Counted from the stretch's first letter, positions 26,319 to 34,862 are shown. The stretch is 64,000 nt of DNA from Methylobacterium goesingense (GCF_022179225.1 NZ_BPQL01000011.1:1-64000); one strand, 5' to 3'. Notes: a model not told the origin generated them from the letters alone. Numbers and translations: made by a program.

Positions 26319-27067
26319 TGGACCGCGCTGCGCAGCCGACCGTCCGTCACCCGGCCTTGGGTCTCGCCGTCACCGGGCTGATCCTCGCGGGCATCAGCCA
26401 TCCGGCCGCCGCGAGCTTGATCGCCGCCGCTCTCGGAGAACCGGCCCGGCGGCCCCTCGACGTGGGGCGCCTCCTGGCCTTGAGCCTGCAGCACGTCTTC
26501 CTCGCCGGCGCGGGGCTCGCCCTCGTCACGATCCTGGGCGTCGGGCTCGGCATCTTGGTGACCCGCCGGGCCGCGAGCCCCTGGCGGCCCATGGTCGACG
26601 CGATCGCGGCAGGCGCGCAGGCCGTTCCGCCGGTGGTGGTGGTGGCGCTGGCCCTGCCGGTGCTCGGGTTCGGCGGCCCGCCGACCCTGCTGGCCCTCGT
26701 CGCCTACGGAATCATGCCGGTCCTGCGCGGCACGGTCGGCGGGATCGAGGGCGTGGCACCGGATATCCGCGAGGCCGGCCGGGCGGTCGGCCTGACCCGC
26801 CTTCAGATCCTGACGCGGATCGAACTGCCCCTGGCCGGGCCAGCCATCGTCGAGACTCTGCGCACGGCCCTCGTGCTCGCCGTCGCCACGGTCGCGGTCG
26901 GGGCACTCGCCGGGGCCACCACACTTGGCACGCCGATCGTCGCCGGCCTGCAGAACCAGAACACCGTGCCCATGCTCCAGGGCGCGGCGGCCACCGCCGC
27001 CCTGGCGTTCCTCGGCGAGGCCGCACTCCTCGCCCTGGTTTCGGCTTGGGGCGCTATTCGTCCTTGA
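26318..27067 (+). CDS. Osmoprotectant-type ABC transporter permease (YehW-like)
   Basis: A 249-residue permease with about six helices and the ATPase-contact loop EAGRAVGLTRLQILTRIELP. The ATG overlaps the previous gene's stop (TGATG). Its last 14 bases overlap the convergent L,D-transpeptidase gene, so nothing further can follow in this operon. The cognate ATP-binding subunit (YehX type) is therefore missing from the locus, which is unusual for this family, where all four genes normally sit together. Confidence 0.88.
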   Translation: MDRAAQPTVRHPALGLAVTGLILAGISHPAAASLIAAALGEPARRPLDVGRLLALSLQHVFLAGAGLALVTILGVGLGILVTRRAASPWRPMVDAIAAGAQAVPPVVVVALALPVLGFGGPPTLLALVAYGIMPVLRGTVGGIEGVAPDIREAGRAVGLTRLQILTRIELPLAGPAIVETLRTALVLAVATVAVGALAGATTLGTPIVAGLQNQNTVPMLQGAAATAALAFLGEAALLALVSAWGAIRP

Positions 27068-28169
27068 AGACCACTTCGGCGCCGCGGGCGACATGCGTGG
27101 CGAGGTCGCGCGCATCCCAGTTGGTGAGCCGGATGCAGCCGTGGGATTCGGTCTTGCCGACCTTCTCGGGTTCGGGCGTCCCGTGGATGCCGTAGGAGGG
27201 AATCGACAGGTCGATCCAGACGATCCCGACGGGATTGTTCGGCCCCGGCGGAATCGTGAACTTGGTCTTCGCCTTTACGCCCGCGAACTCGTATTTCGGG
27301 TTGTAGGTGTAGGTCGGCACGAATGCGACCCCCTCGACCTTCGCCTTGCCGGAGGGGGCCGGCTTCTCCTCGCTGCCGATGGAGGCGGGATAGAACGCCA
27401 CCAGCCGGCCCGCCTTGTCGAAGGCCAGGACGTTGCGGCTTCCCTTATCGACCTCGATCCGGGTCACGTCCTTCGCGTCGGCCGATTTTTCCTTGGTTTC
27501 CGCGTCGGTTTTCGGCTTGCTGGTGTCCAGCGGCGGTACGGCGGCCACCTGGAGCACGGTACCGGCCTTGGCAAAATCCGCTCCGGGATTCAGGGCAGAA
27601 AGCAGGTCCGGCGACATGTGGAAGCGCTCGGCCAGCATCTCGCGTGCGCTGGTGTAGCCCAGCGCGTCGAGGTCGGCCTGATCTTCCATCTTGGGCGGAA
27701 TCCGGTCGACGAACGGCCCGGCCACGTCCGCGTCGCTCAAGGTGTATGCCGTCAGCACCGGATCGGCGCTGGTCGCCTGAAGCTTGTCGGCGAGGTCGGC
27801 CTCGAGCGCTCCGCCCGACTTCAAGCCGTTGGCCGCCGCGAAGGCCGCGAGCGCTCCGCGCAGGTTGTCGCCGTCGCGCCCGTCGATGGCGCCGGGGGAG
27901 AAGCGGGCGCGATCCAGCAGAACCTGCGCCTTGATCAGCGCCGGAACGGTACGCTTCGCGGCGCCGCCCTTCGGGGCCTCCGTCTTGCCCGCCTCACCCT
28001 TGTCGCCCGCCTGCGCCAGGGTCGCCCCCTCGACCGCCTCCCGGGTCAGGGCGGGCGCCTCCTCGGCATCCTTCGCGACCGCCGGGACCGCGATCCAGGC
28101 CAAGGTCAGCGCGGCCAAGCCGCCGCCGATCGTCCGTCCACCCATCCGCACCGGAAACTCCCGCACCAT
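27054..28169 (-). CDS. L,D-transpeptidase with N-terminal peptidoglycan-binding-like region
   Basis: A 371-residue periplasmic transpeptidase. It has a signal peptide (GGGLAALTLAWIAVPAVAKD), a charged linker, a helical region resembling a degenerate peptidoglycan-binding domain (IKAQVLLDRARFSPGAIDGR), then the YkuD domain with the family His in IPSYGIHGTPEP and the Cys motif ESHGCIRLTNWDAR. The ATG at 28169 is used; another at 28145 would also serve and the frame extends to 28220. It lies 51 bases downstream of the extensin-like gene on the same strand, so both probably belong to one envelope operon. It may form 3-3 crosslinks or attach lipoproteins or outer-membrane proteins. Confidence 0.9.
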   Translation of the reverse strand: MVREFPVRMGGRTIGGGLAALTLAWIAVPAVAKDAEEAPALTREAVEGATLAQAGDKGEAGKTEAPKGGAAKRTVPALIKAQVLLDRARFSPGAIDGRDGDNLRGALAAFAAANGLKSGGALEADLADKLQATSADPVLTAYTLSDADVAGPFVDRIPPKMEDQADLDALGYTSAREMLAERFHMSPDLLSALNPGADFAKAGTVLQVAAVPPLDTSKPKTDAETKEKSADAKDVTRIEVDKGSRNVLAFDKAGRLVAFYPASIGSEEKPAPSGKAKVEGVAFVPTYTYNPKYEFAGVKAKTKFTIPPGPNNPVGIVWIDLSIPSYGIHGTPEPEKVGKTESHGCIRLTNWDARDLATHVARGAEVVFKDE

Positions 28170-28220
28170 CGCATTGCAACCACGAGGGTAAGGCGGATCG
28201 TCCCTCCGGCGTTCCGTCAC

Positions 28221-29231
28221 CTATTGGCAGAGGCGGTGACCGGCGTTGCGCGCGCGCTCGTCGAGGTGGAGGTGGTTGGCATGGGCCGGGTCCGTGCCGG
28301 GGCCGAGCACCGTGCGGAAGAAATCGCAGGCCCGGGTGCGTACCGCCGTCAGGAACACCGCTTCCGGCGAGCCCTCGGGTGCCGGCGCGACGCTGATCGC
28401 CGGGCGCCCCGCGAAGCTGAAACCCATCACGTCGACCCCGTTGGCGAAGCTATGCTCGCTCAGCTTGGCATCGGGATCATGATTCTGGCCCCGGCACTCG
28501 TAGGACGTCCCGATCGCGAGACCCTTCAGCGGCTGGCCTAGGTCACGCTGGGCGGCGACCTGTACCTCCGTCGTCCAGCGGGCCAGGGACTCGGCTGCCT
28601 CGCAGACCAGGGTGACGGGTGGGGCCAGGGCGAGGTCGTCGGCGAGCGCCGTGACCTTCAGGGGCTTGGCGGCCCCGCACTGGCCGTTGGAGATCGGCGG
28701 CAGTGGTTCGAACCGGGCACCGAGGCGTTCCAGTCGGCGCCGGCAGGCGCTGTCGTCCACCGGCGTCACGGTGATGGCGAGGGCGGTGCCGGCGAGTTCC
28801 GGCGGGCGCGGCGGCGGCACGGGCGTCTCACCGGTCTCCGTGGGCTTCACGGACGCGCCGGGCCCCGTCGCCTCGGCGAGTTTCGTCGCCTCGGAAGGCT
28901 TCGCTGTCTCGGGAGACTTGGCCGCCTCCGAAGGCTTGGCCGCGTCGGGAGACTTGGCCGCCTCAGAAGGCTTGACCGCATCGGACGTCCTGCCTCCATC
29001 GACGGGCCGGGGGAGATCCGTGGGCCGTTCGGGTGGAAGCGGCGTCACGACCGGATCGGGCGCGGCCGGCGCCCCGAGTTCGGCCGGGCGTGCCGGCGGC
29101 ACAGGCGGCGGCATCGGGATCGCAGTGGCGTCGGAGGGGACCACCTTCTCCTGCGCACGCGCCACGATGACCGGGCAGGTGAGCAGGACCGGCGCTGTCA
29201 GGGCCACCAGAAACAATCCGTGCAGGCGCAT
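28221..29231 (-). CDS. Extensin-like C-terminal domain protein
   Basis: A 336-residue exported protein. A signal peptide (FLVALTAPVLLTCPVIVARA) is followed by a long Pro/Ala/Lys linker with KPSEAAKSPDAAKPSEAAK-type repeats and then the bacterial extensin-like domain (PF06904 type): VTLVCEAAESLARW, the Zn-peptidase-like LSEHSFANGVDVMGF and HANHLHLDER. The H-x-x-G-x-x-x-D and H-x-H pattern resembles the metal site of D-Ala-D-Ala metallopeptidases, suggesting peptidoglycan hydrolysis. It is the first gene of a pair with the L,D-transpeptidase. The frame extends upstream to 29783, but only the ATG at 29231 begins a signal peptide. Confidence 0.85.
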   Translation of the reverse strand: MRLHGLFLVALTAPVLLTCPVIVARAQEKVVPSDATAIPMPPPVPPARPAELGAPAAPDPVVTPLPPERPTDLPRPVDGGRTSDAVKPSEAAKSPDAAKPSEAAKSPETAKPSEATKLAEATGPGASVKPTETGETPVPPPRPPELAGTALAITVTPVDDSACRRRLERLGARFEPLPPISNGQCGAAKPLKVTALADDLALAPPVTLVCEAAESLARWTTEVQVAAQRDLGQPLKGLAIGTSYECRGQNHDPDAKLSEHSFANGVDVMGFSFAGRPAISVAPAPEGSPEAVFLTAVRTRACDFFRTVLGPGTDPAHANHLHLDERARNAGHRLCQ

Positions 29232-29429
29232 CGCGTCTCGATCCTGGTGCGGCCCTCCGTTGCGGTGGGACGGTGCGTTCGGACCGGACGATCCAGGGGT
29301 TTGCGGCCGTCCGCAAGGGCACGCCGACCACGTCCGGCGGCAATCGACGGGCTGGGCCGAGTTTGCGCTTTCGCCGCGCGCGCTTACCTTGGCGCAGAGC
29401 ATCAGACGCTGAGAACGTAAGGAATCCGG

Positions 29430-31520
29430 ATGACCTCTGGTACGCCCGCCGACACGCGCGACACCGAAGCCCCGACGGCGGCGATGGGGCCTTTCGCCGA
29501 AACCGCGTGGGCGACGCCGCACGGCCTGCCACCCTTCGAGCGGATCACCCCCGCCCATTATCTGCCGGCCTTCGAGGCGGCCCTGGCCAGCCACAGCGCG
29601 GAGATCGCCGCCATTGCGGGCGAGAGCGCACCGGCCACCTTCGCCAACACCGTCGAGGCGCTGGAACGCGCCGGGCAAGCCCTCGACCGGGTGGCCTCGG
29701 TGTTCTTCAACCTCAGCGGCAGCCACACCAACGCGGAACTCCAGGCGGTGGAGCGTACCATCACCCCCCGGCTCGCCCGTCATGGCAGCGCGATCTACCT
29801 CAATGCCGATCTCTGGGCGCGCATCTCGGCCGTGGATGCCGAGGCCGAGGGGCTCAGCCCTGAGCAGGCCCGCGTGCTCGACCGCTACCGGACCCGCTTC
29901 CGGCGGTCCGGCGCCGACCTCGCGCCGGAGGCCAAGGCCCGTATGGCCGAGATTGCCGCCCGCATGGCCGAACTCGGCACCAGCTTCAGCCAGAACCTGC
30001 TCGCCGACGAGGGGGCCTTCGCGCTTCCCCTCGAGGGCGAGGACGATCTGGCCGGCCTTCCAGCTTTCCTACGTTCGGCCGCCGCGGCGGCGGCGGAAGA
30101 GCGGGGCGGCGACCACGGCCACGTCATCACCCTCTCGCGCTCGCTGATCGAGCCGTTCCTGGTGTTCTCGACCCGACGCGACCTGCGCGAGAAGGCCTAC
30201 GAGGCCTGGATCCGGCGCGGCGAGAACGGCGGCGAGACGGACAATCGCGGTCTGATCGCCGAGATCGTCTCACTGCGGGCCGAGCGCGCGCGCCTGCTCG
30301 GCTACGAGAGCTTCGCCCATTTCAAGCTTTCGGACACGATGGCGGGCTCGCCCGACCGGGCGATGGACCTCCTGCGCAACGTCTGGACCCCCGCCCATCA
30401 CCGCGCGGCCGCCGAGCGCGACCGGCTCCAGGCCCTGATCCAGGCGGAAGGCCATAACTTCGCCCTCGCGCGGCACGATTGGCGCCACTACGCCGAGAAA
30501 CTGCGGCGGGCCGAACACGACCTCGATGCCAGCGAGATCAAGGCGTACCTGCCGCTCGACGGCGTCATCGCTGCCGCGTTCGATACGGCGACCCGACTCT
30601 TCGGCCTGCGCTTCGCGGAACTCAGCGACGTGCCGCGTTACCATCCGGACGTGCGCGCCTGGGCGGTGCACGACGCGGACGGCTCGGAGATCGGCCTGTT
30701 CCTCGGGGATTACTTCGCCCGCGCCTCGAAGCGCAGCGGTGCTTGGATGAGTGCGTTCCGCTCGCAGGAACGTCTGGCGGGGGATATCAAGCCCATCATC
30801 GTCAACGTAATGAACTTCGCCAAGGCCCCGGACGGTGAGGCGACGCTTCTGTCCTTCGACGATGCCCGGACGCTGTTCCACGAGTTCGGCCACGCCCTGC
30901 ACGGCCTCCTCTCGGACGTGACCTACCCGTTGCTGGCGGGCACCGCCGTGGCGGGCGACTTCGTCGAGCTTCCGTCGCAGCTCTACGAGCATTGGCTGGA
31001 GCAGCCGGAGGTCCTGCGCGCGCACGCCAGGCATCACCGCACGGGCGAGCCCATGCCTGAGGATCTGCTCGCCCGGCTGCTCGCCGCCCGCACCTTCAAC
31101 CAGGGCTTCGCGACGATCGAGTACACCTCCTCGGCCATCGTCGACATGACCCTCCACCTGTCGAGCGCGGGCGAGGAGGGCCTCGACGTCACCGCCTTCG
31201 AGACGGACGCCCTCCGGCGCATCGCCATGCCGGCCGAGATCGCGATGCGCCACCGCACGCCGCATTTCGCGCACATCTTCTCGGGCGACGGCTATGCGGC
31301 GGGCTACTACAGCTACCTCTGGTCCGAAGTGCTCGACGCCGATGCGTTCGACGCCTTCCGGGAGGCCGGCGACATCTTCCATCCGGAGACGGCGGCACGC
31401 CTGCGCAAGTACGTCTACGGGGCCGGCAACCTGCGCGATCCCGGCGAAGCCTACACCGCGTTCCGGGGGCGGTTGCCCAGCATCGACCCGCTCCTGCGCC
31501 AGCGTGGCCTCGCCGCTTGA
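29430..31520 (+). CDS. M3-family oligopeptidase (oligopeptidase A/Dcp type)
   Basis: A 696-residue cytoplasmic zinc metallopeptidase of the thimet-oligopeptidase family that degrades short peptides. The zinc motif HEFGH is at residue 484 within ARTLFHEFGHALHGLLSDVT, with the third ligand Glu about 27 residues later in GDFVELPSQLYEHW. The C-terminal substrate loop contains HIFSGDGYAAGYYSYLWSEV, typical of the family. AAGGAA precedes the ATG. Oligopeptidase A and dipeptidyl carboxypeptidase cannot be separated by eye, so no symbol is given. Confidence 0.94.
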   Translation: MTSGTPADTRDTEAPTAAMGPFAETAWATPHGLPPFERITPAHYLPAFEAALASHSAEIAAIAGESAPATFANTVEALERAGQALDRVASVFFNLSGSHTNAELQAVERTITPRLARHGSAIYLNADLWARISAVDAEAEGLSPEQARVLDRYRTRFRRSGADLAPEAKARMAEIAARMAELGTSFSQNLLADEGAFALPLEGEDDLAGLPAFLRSAAAAAAEERGGDHGHVITLSRSLIEPFLVFSTRRDLREKAYEAWIRRGENGGETDNRGLIAEIVSLRAERARLLGYESFAHFKLSDTMAGSPDRAMDLLRNVWTPAHHRAAAERDRLQALIQAEGHNFALARHDWRHYAEKLRRAEHDLDASEIKAYLPLDGVIAAAFDTATRLFGLRFAELSDVPRYHPDVRAWAVHDADGSEIGLFLGDYFARASKRSGAWMSAFRSQERLAGDIKPIIVNVMNFAKAPDGEATLLSFDDARTLFHEFGHALHGLLSDVTYPLLAGTAVAGDFVELPSQLYEHWLEQPEVLRAHARHHRTGEPMPEDLLARLLAARTFNQGFATIEYTSSAIVDMTLHLSSAGEEGLDVTAFETDALRRIAMPAEIAMRHRTPHFAHIFSGDGYAAGYYSYLWSEVLDADAFDAFREAGDIFHPETAARLRKYVYGAGNLRDPGEAYTAFRGRLPSIDPLLRQRGLAA

Positions 31521-31573
31521 ACGGAGAAATCGCCCGGTATGGTAACGGTTTCGTAAAGAAGCACGCTTAACCA

Positions 31574-31599
31574 ATGCTTCCTGCGGACACAGGAAGCAT
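31574..31599 (+). promoter_or_regulatory. Hairpin occluding a ribosome-binding site
   Basis: ATGCTTCCTG and CAGGAAGCAT form a perfect 10-base-pair stem with a six-base loop. The 3' arm contains AGGAAG (31591-31596), the only good Shine-Dalgarno sequence for the ATG at 31605, eight bases further on. The stem would hide it completely in the folded RNA. There is no T-run, so it is not a convincing terminator for the upstream peptidase gene. Confidence 0.7.
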
Positions 31600-31604
31600 C
31601 GGTC

Positions 31605-32414
31605 ATGTCGGATAAGATCCTCGCGTCGTCGGCGGAAACCTCGCCCGAGGTCCTGCTTAAGCAGGCGATCCTCGGCGCGCGCGCCTCGGCCGAGAAGGCC
31701 GACAAGCCGTCCGCTCCGGTCGGGCGCTCGCTCCGCTTCAAGGCTCATCCGGCCTTGATCTCCACCGTGGCGATCGCATTCGGCGCGATGCTGGGCGCGG
31801 GTGCGATGGGCTTGGCCGCTTCGGGCACGTCCGGCCAGACCGAGACCGTCGGCCAGCTTCGCCTACAGTTGGACGCGATGCGGGCGGAGTCCGGGCGTCA
31901 GGCCGAGCGCCTGACGAAAAGCCTCGCGCAGCTTCAGGACATTACGGACGCGGCCCGCTCCGAGGCCAAGACCCGCAGCGCGACGCTGAGCGAGCGCCTC
32001 GGCCGCGCCGAACAATCGCTTTCCGCCAAGATCACCGCCACGGGCGATCGCCTGGAACAGGCGGAGAAGGACCAGACCGCGCGCCTCGCCGCTCTCACCA
32101 CGCAGATCGAGAAGCGCGCCGCCGCGCCGACACCGACGCCGGTCGCGGCCCCTCAGGCCGCGAAGTCCACGCCGCCTGAACCGACCGAAACCGGCAGCCT
32201 GGCGGACAAGCCGAAGGCCGCACCGACCGAGAACTGGGCCGTGCGCGAAGTCTACGACGGCGTCGCGGTCTTGGAGGATCGCAAGCGCCGCCTCGTCGAG
32301 GTCGGGCAAGGCGATACAGTGCCGGGCCTGGGCCGGGTGGAGGCGATCGAGCGTCGCGGCAAGGCGTGGGTCGTCGTCACCAAGCAGGGTCTGATTACGC
32401 CGCAGGCGTGGTGA
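31605..32414 (+). CDS. Single-pass membrane protein with periplasmic coiled coil
   Basis: A 269-residue protein. Residues 1-48 are cytoplasmic, one transmembrane helix follows (ALISTVAIAFGAMLGAGAMG), then a long coiled coil rich in Gln/Glu/Arg (residues about 80-165), a Pro/Ala linker, and a small C-terminal domain (VREVYDGVAVLEDRKRRLVE, then VGQGDTVPGLGRVEAIERRG). This tail recurs in Hyphomicrobiales membrane proteins of unknown function. No enzymatic motif is visible. It stands 85 bases after the M3 peptidase stop, and its ribosome-binding site lies in a hairpin, so translation may be conditional. A structural or envelope-anchoring role is a guess. Confidence 0.75.
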   Translation: MSDKILASSAETSPEVLLKQAILGARASAEKADKPSAPVGRSLRFKAHPALISTVAIAFGAMLGAGAMGLAASGTSGQTETVGQLRLQLDAMRAESGRQAERLTKSLAQLQDITDAARSEAKTRSATLSERLGRAEQSLSAKITATGDRLEQAEKDQTARLAALTTQIEKRAAAPTPTPVAAPQAAKSTPPEPTETGSLADKPKAAPTENWAVREVYDGVAVLEDRKRRLVEVGQGDTVPGLGRVEAIERRGKAWVVVTKQGLITPQAW

Positions 32415-32927
32415 GCCCGCGCAAAGCGCTACCCTCAGAGGGACTGCGATTCGACCTGAGGCTCGGCGTTCCGCAAGGGAAAACGCGGCTCGATCGTCGC
32501 CGGATCGGCGATCAAGGCGCCTCGGGCGGCGCGAGCACGCCCATGCGTGAGGGCACGCGTCCGAGCTTCCGCAGACGGATGCAGGAGGGCTGCGAGGAAG
32601 GCCGCGCCTTCAAACTCGGTGTCGAGATTCTTTGCTTCGAAGACAGGCATGGCAGCCACCGGACCCAGGGTCCCGTCGGTCTCCCGGTGGGAGTCCAGAC
32701 CCTGTCATTGGCAGAGAACGGGGATAACGGCGATAAGTTCCGAGGACCCTCGAATATTTACCGTTAATTCACTTCTGCACTGCGCTGAAGATTAGTGCGG
32801 TGCGGCAGCGCACGCGATTACAGTCTTCGCGCCGTTCGAGGGTGCTTCACTCCGCCACTGCCGGCCTATCGTTTCAGGTCGCATCCGGAGACCGGCCTCA
32901 CCAAGAAGGCGAACTGATCCAAGGCGT
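32415..32927. other. Intergenic region with a possible small gene
   Basis: This stretch separates the coiled-coil membrane protein from the oxidoreductase, which converges on it. It holds one leftward open frame (described separately), a short palindrome GGACCC-A-GGGTCC at 32661-32673, and a two-stem fold at 32667-32703 (AGGGTC with GACCCT around CTCCC with GGGAG). The part 32740-32830 is comparatively AT-rich. No tRNA or known RNA family is recognisable. Confidence 0.4.
32435..32659 (-). CDS. Possible small hypothetical protein
   Basis: A 74-residue frame, also startable at 32650 as MPVFEAKNLDTEFEGAAFLA. Codon use is compatible with a real gene, but there is no strong ribosome-binding site and no recognised domain. 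The two-stem structure at 32667-32703 would lie in its leader. A rightward frame covers the same bases. Weak evidence only. Confidence 0.28.
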   Translation of the reverse strand: MAAMPVFEAKNLDTEFEGAAFLAALLHPSAEARTRALTHGRARAARGALIADPATIEPRFPLRNAEPQVESQSL

Positions 32928-33827
32928 TCAGGCGATATCCGCACGCAGAAGTTCGGTGTTGGCCGCGAATGCCGCCATGGCCCCTTCCGCCGCCGCCACG
33001 ACAGCGAACTGGACCCGCCGGGACGCATCACCCGCCACGAACAATCCCGATACGTTGGTTGTCTCGTACGCGCCGGTCGGCACGACTCCCTTTTGTGTCA
33101 GGTCGCAGCCGAGCTGGGTGATGAGGCGGGACGGGTCGCACGGCATCGGCATCAGGAAGACCGCGTGGCAGGGCCGGGTGCCGCCATCCTTGAAGACGAT
33201 GCGATGCGGCTGCTCTCCGTCGCCTTCCAGACGCCGAATCGCCGTTTCCACGATGGTGACGTTCTTGCGCTCCAGCTGGTCGCGGTCGCGCGACGAGAAC
33301 GCCGTGGTCTTCGCATCGGTACAGAGGGTGACGTCGCGGCTCCAGACCGTGAGTTCGAGGGCCATGCCCTTGGCCGCCGCGCCGTGGGCGTAGACGACGA
33401 GGGGTCGGTCCCGGTTCTCGTAGCCGTCGCAATAGGGGCAGGAATGGACTCCGTGGCCCCAGTAAGCCGCGAAGCCTTCCACGTCCGGGAGAGCCTGATG
33501 CAAGCCCGTGGCGAGGATGAGCTTGCGCGCTTCCGCCTCCGTCCCATCCGACAGGGTCACGGCGAACCCGTCTTCCCGGCGCTGGGCCGCCACCACTTCG
33601 ACCTCGCGGCGCACGACGGTGTGGTAGCGCGCGAGGTCCGCCTCCGCTTTGGCCCGCAGGACGAGGGGAGGCGTTCCATCACGGGTGAAGACGCCCCAGG
33701 TGCGCGCAGTGACGGCGTTACGCGGCGTACCGGCGTCGCAGAGGAGCACGTCGCGTCGGCATCGGCCCAGGATGAGGGCCGCGTTAAGGCCGGCCGGGCC
33801 GCCGCCGACGATGATAACGTCGTGCAT
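32928..33827 (-). CDS. Thioredoxin-reductase-like flavoprotein
   Basis: A 299-residue FAD-dependent pyridine-nucleotide oxidoreductase of the TrxB superfamily. It has the FAD motif VIIVGGGPAGLNAALILGR, a redox CxxC in SCPYCDGYE and the second FAD motif GLFVAGDASRRVQFAVVAA. Features such as AGTPRNAVTA and DLARYHTVV recall the GliT/HlmI-type disulfide oxidases and their bacterial relatives rather than housekeeping thioredoxin reductase. The expected NADPH-binding GxGxxA between the redox site and the C-terminus is poorly conserved (VYAHGAAAKGMALE), so it may be an oxidase or use another donor. No thioredoxin gene is adjacent. Confidence 0.82.
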   Translation of the reverse strand: MHDVIIVGGGPAGLNAALILGRCRRDVLLCDAGTPRNAVTARTWGVFTRDGTPPLVLRAKAEADLARYHTVVRREVEVVAAQRREDGFAVTLSDGTEAEARKLILATGLHQALPDVEGFAAYWGHGVHSCPYCDGYENRDRPLVVYAHGAAAKGMALELTVWSRDVTLCTDAKTTAFSSRDRDQLERKNVTIVETAIRRLEGDGEQPHRIVFKDGGTRPCHAVFLMPMPCDPSRLITQLGCDLTQKGVVPTGAYETTNVSGLFVAGDASRRVQFAVVAAAEGAMAAFAANTELLRADIA

Positions 33828-33908
33828 GTCGTGTCGCTCCGGAACGGGTATGCCGCCCGTTCAACGAATCCCGACCCGATGATGTTCGAACGGTCTTGGC
33901 CCGCCCAT

Positions 33909-33929
33909 GAAAAAGGGCGCTCGCGCGCC
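33909..33929 (-). terminator. Intrinsic terminator of the purL-bolA-DUF29-grxD operon
   Basis: Read leftward, GGGCGC-GCGA-GCGCCC is followed directly by TTTTT. It lies about 30 bases past the grxD stop. Confidence 0.8.
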
Positions 33930-33958
33930 CCTCTCCGTCCTTATCGTGTCACCTGAAC

Positions 33959-34300
33959 TCAGGCGGCGGTCGGCGCCTTCACCGGGATGCCCTTCTCGGA
34001 CAGGAACTGGTGCAACTCGCCCGACTGGAACATCTCGCGGGTGATGTCGCAGCCACCGACAAACTCGCCCTTCACGTAGATCTGCGGAATGGTCGGCCAG
34101 TTGGAGAAGGCCTTGATGCCGTCGCGGATTGCCATGTCGTCGAGGACGTTCACACCCTTGAACGGCACTTCGAGGTAGTTGAGGATCTGCACGACCTGGC
34201 CCGAGAAGCCGCACATCGGAAATTGTGGCGTGCCCTTCATGAACACGACCACGTCTTGGGACTCGATCTCGGCTTTGATGGCGGTGTTGGCGTCGGTCAT
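33959..34300 (-). CDS. grxD: Monothiol glutaredoxin, Grx4 type
   Basis: A 113-residue CGFS-type glutaredoxin that binds and transfers [2Fe-2S] clusters, typically with BolA partners. The sequence shows VVFMKGTPQFPMCGFSGQVV with the single active cysteine, NWPTIPQIYVKGEFVGGCDI for glutathione binding, and standard length. The ATG at 34300 follows AGAGGA; the frame extends 24 bases further upstream. It is the last gene of the purL-bolA-DUF29-grxD run, ending at an intrinsic terminator. Confidence 0.97.
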   Translation of the reverse strand: MTDANTAIKAEIESQDVVVFMKGTPQFPMCGFSGQVVQILNYLEVPFKGVNVLDDMAIRDGIKAFSNWPTIPQIYVKGEFVGGCDITREMFQSGELHQFLSEKGIPVKAPTAA

Positions 34301-34330
34301 GGTGTCGATCCTCTCGGGTATCACAGTGAT

Positions 34331-34837
34331 TTAGTGATGATCGGCTGGCCTGTTCAAGGCCGAGGCGAGGCGCTCCAAGGCCCAATCCATCGTGAAGGTC
34401 TCGGAAACGAGTTCTTCGGGTGTGAACGGGATCGTGTCGGGCAGACCGACGACGAGACGATCGTCGAACATCCGGAGGGAGGCTTCCGCCTGTAACTGCG
34501 CCGTCTTCCACAGCCATGACCAGTCGATCCGCTGCCGCATGCCGGGCGCGTAGGCCCGGCAGGCCGCGGCATGAAAGGCAACCACCTCGGATCGCCAGGA
34601 TCGGGTCGACTGGGCGCTCGGCGCTGACATGTACTTGAGCACGTGGATGAGCATCTGCAGGAGCTTCTGCTCCACCGCACTGACCTGGGACCGCCCTACG
34701 CTCTCGATCTCCTCCGCGACGTTTTCCCAATCGAGGATATTCGACAGCTCGGGTCGGCGCGCGAGTTTGCGCAAGCTCGAAGCCTGCTGCTCGGCCCAGG
34801 TCACGATGTCGTCGTCATAAAGGCTCGGCTGGTCCAT
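34331..34837 (-). CDS. DUF29 family protein
   Basis: A 168-residue soluble protein matching the DUF29 pattern: SLYDDDIVTWAEQQASSLRK, then the conserved LDWENVAEEIESVGRSQVSA helix and LLQMLIHVLKYM. The function of the family is unknown; it is widespread in cyanobacteria and alphaproteobacteria. Here it is inserted between bolA (25 bases upstream) and grxD (30 bases downstream), two genes that normally adjoin. The ATG at 34837 gives the family's usual start; the frame extends to 34879. Shared transcription with iron-sulfur genes is certain from spacing, but a shared function is only a possibility. Confidence 0.88.
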   Translation of the reverse strand: MDQPSLYDDDIVTWAEQQASSLRKLARRPELSNILDWENVAEEIESVGRSQVSAVEQKLLQMLIHVLKYMSAPSAQSTRSWRSEVVAFHAAACRAYAPGMRQRIDWSWLWKTAQLQAEASLRMFDDRLVVGLPDTIPFTPEELVSETFTMDWALERLASALNRPADHH

Positions 34838-34862
34838 GCGGTCCGCCTCCGGTCGGGAGACC

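Noticed and set aside
28685-28705. tRNA T-arm-like sequence
   Set aside because: GGTTCGAACC lies inside the extensin-like coding region and lacks the rest of a cloverleaf.
28890-28990. Possible CRISPR-like or independent DNA repeat
   Set aside because: The repeats code the KPSEAAKSPDAAK linker of the extensin-like protein in frame and have no spacers.
33841-33857. EcfG promoter near 33841
   Set aside because: GGAAC is followed by CGTT after only 12 bases, and the orientation does not fit a gene start.
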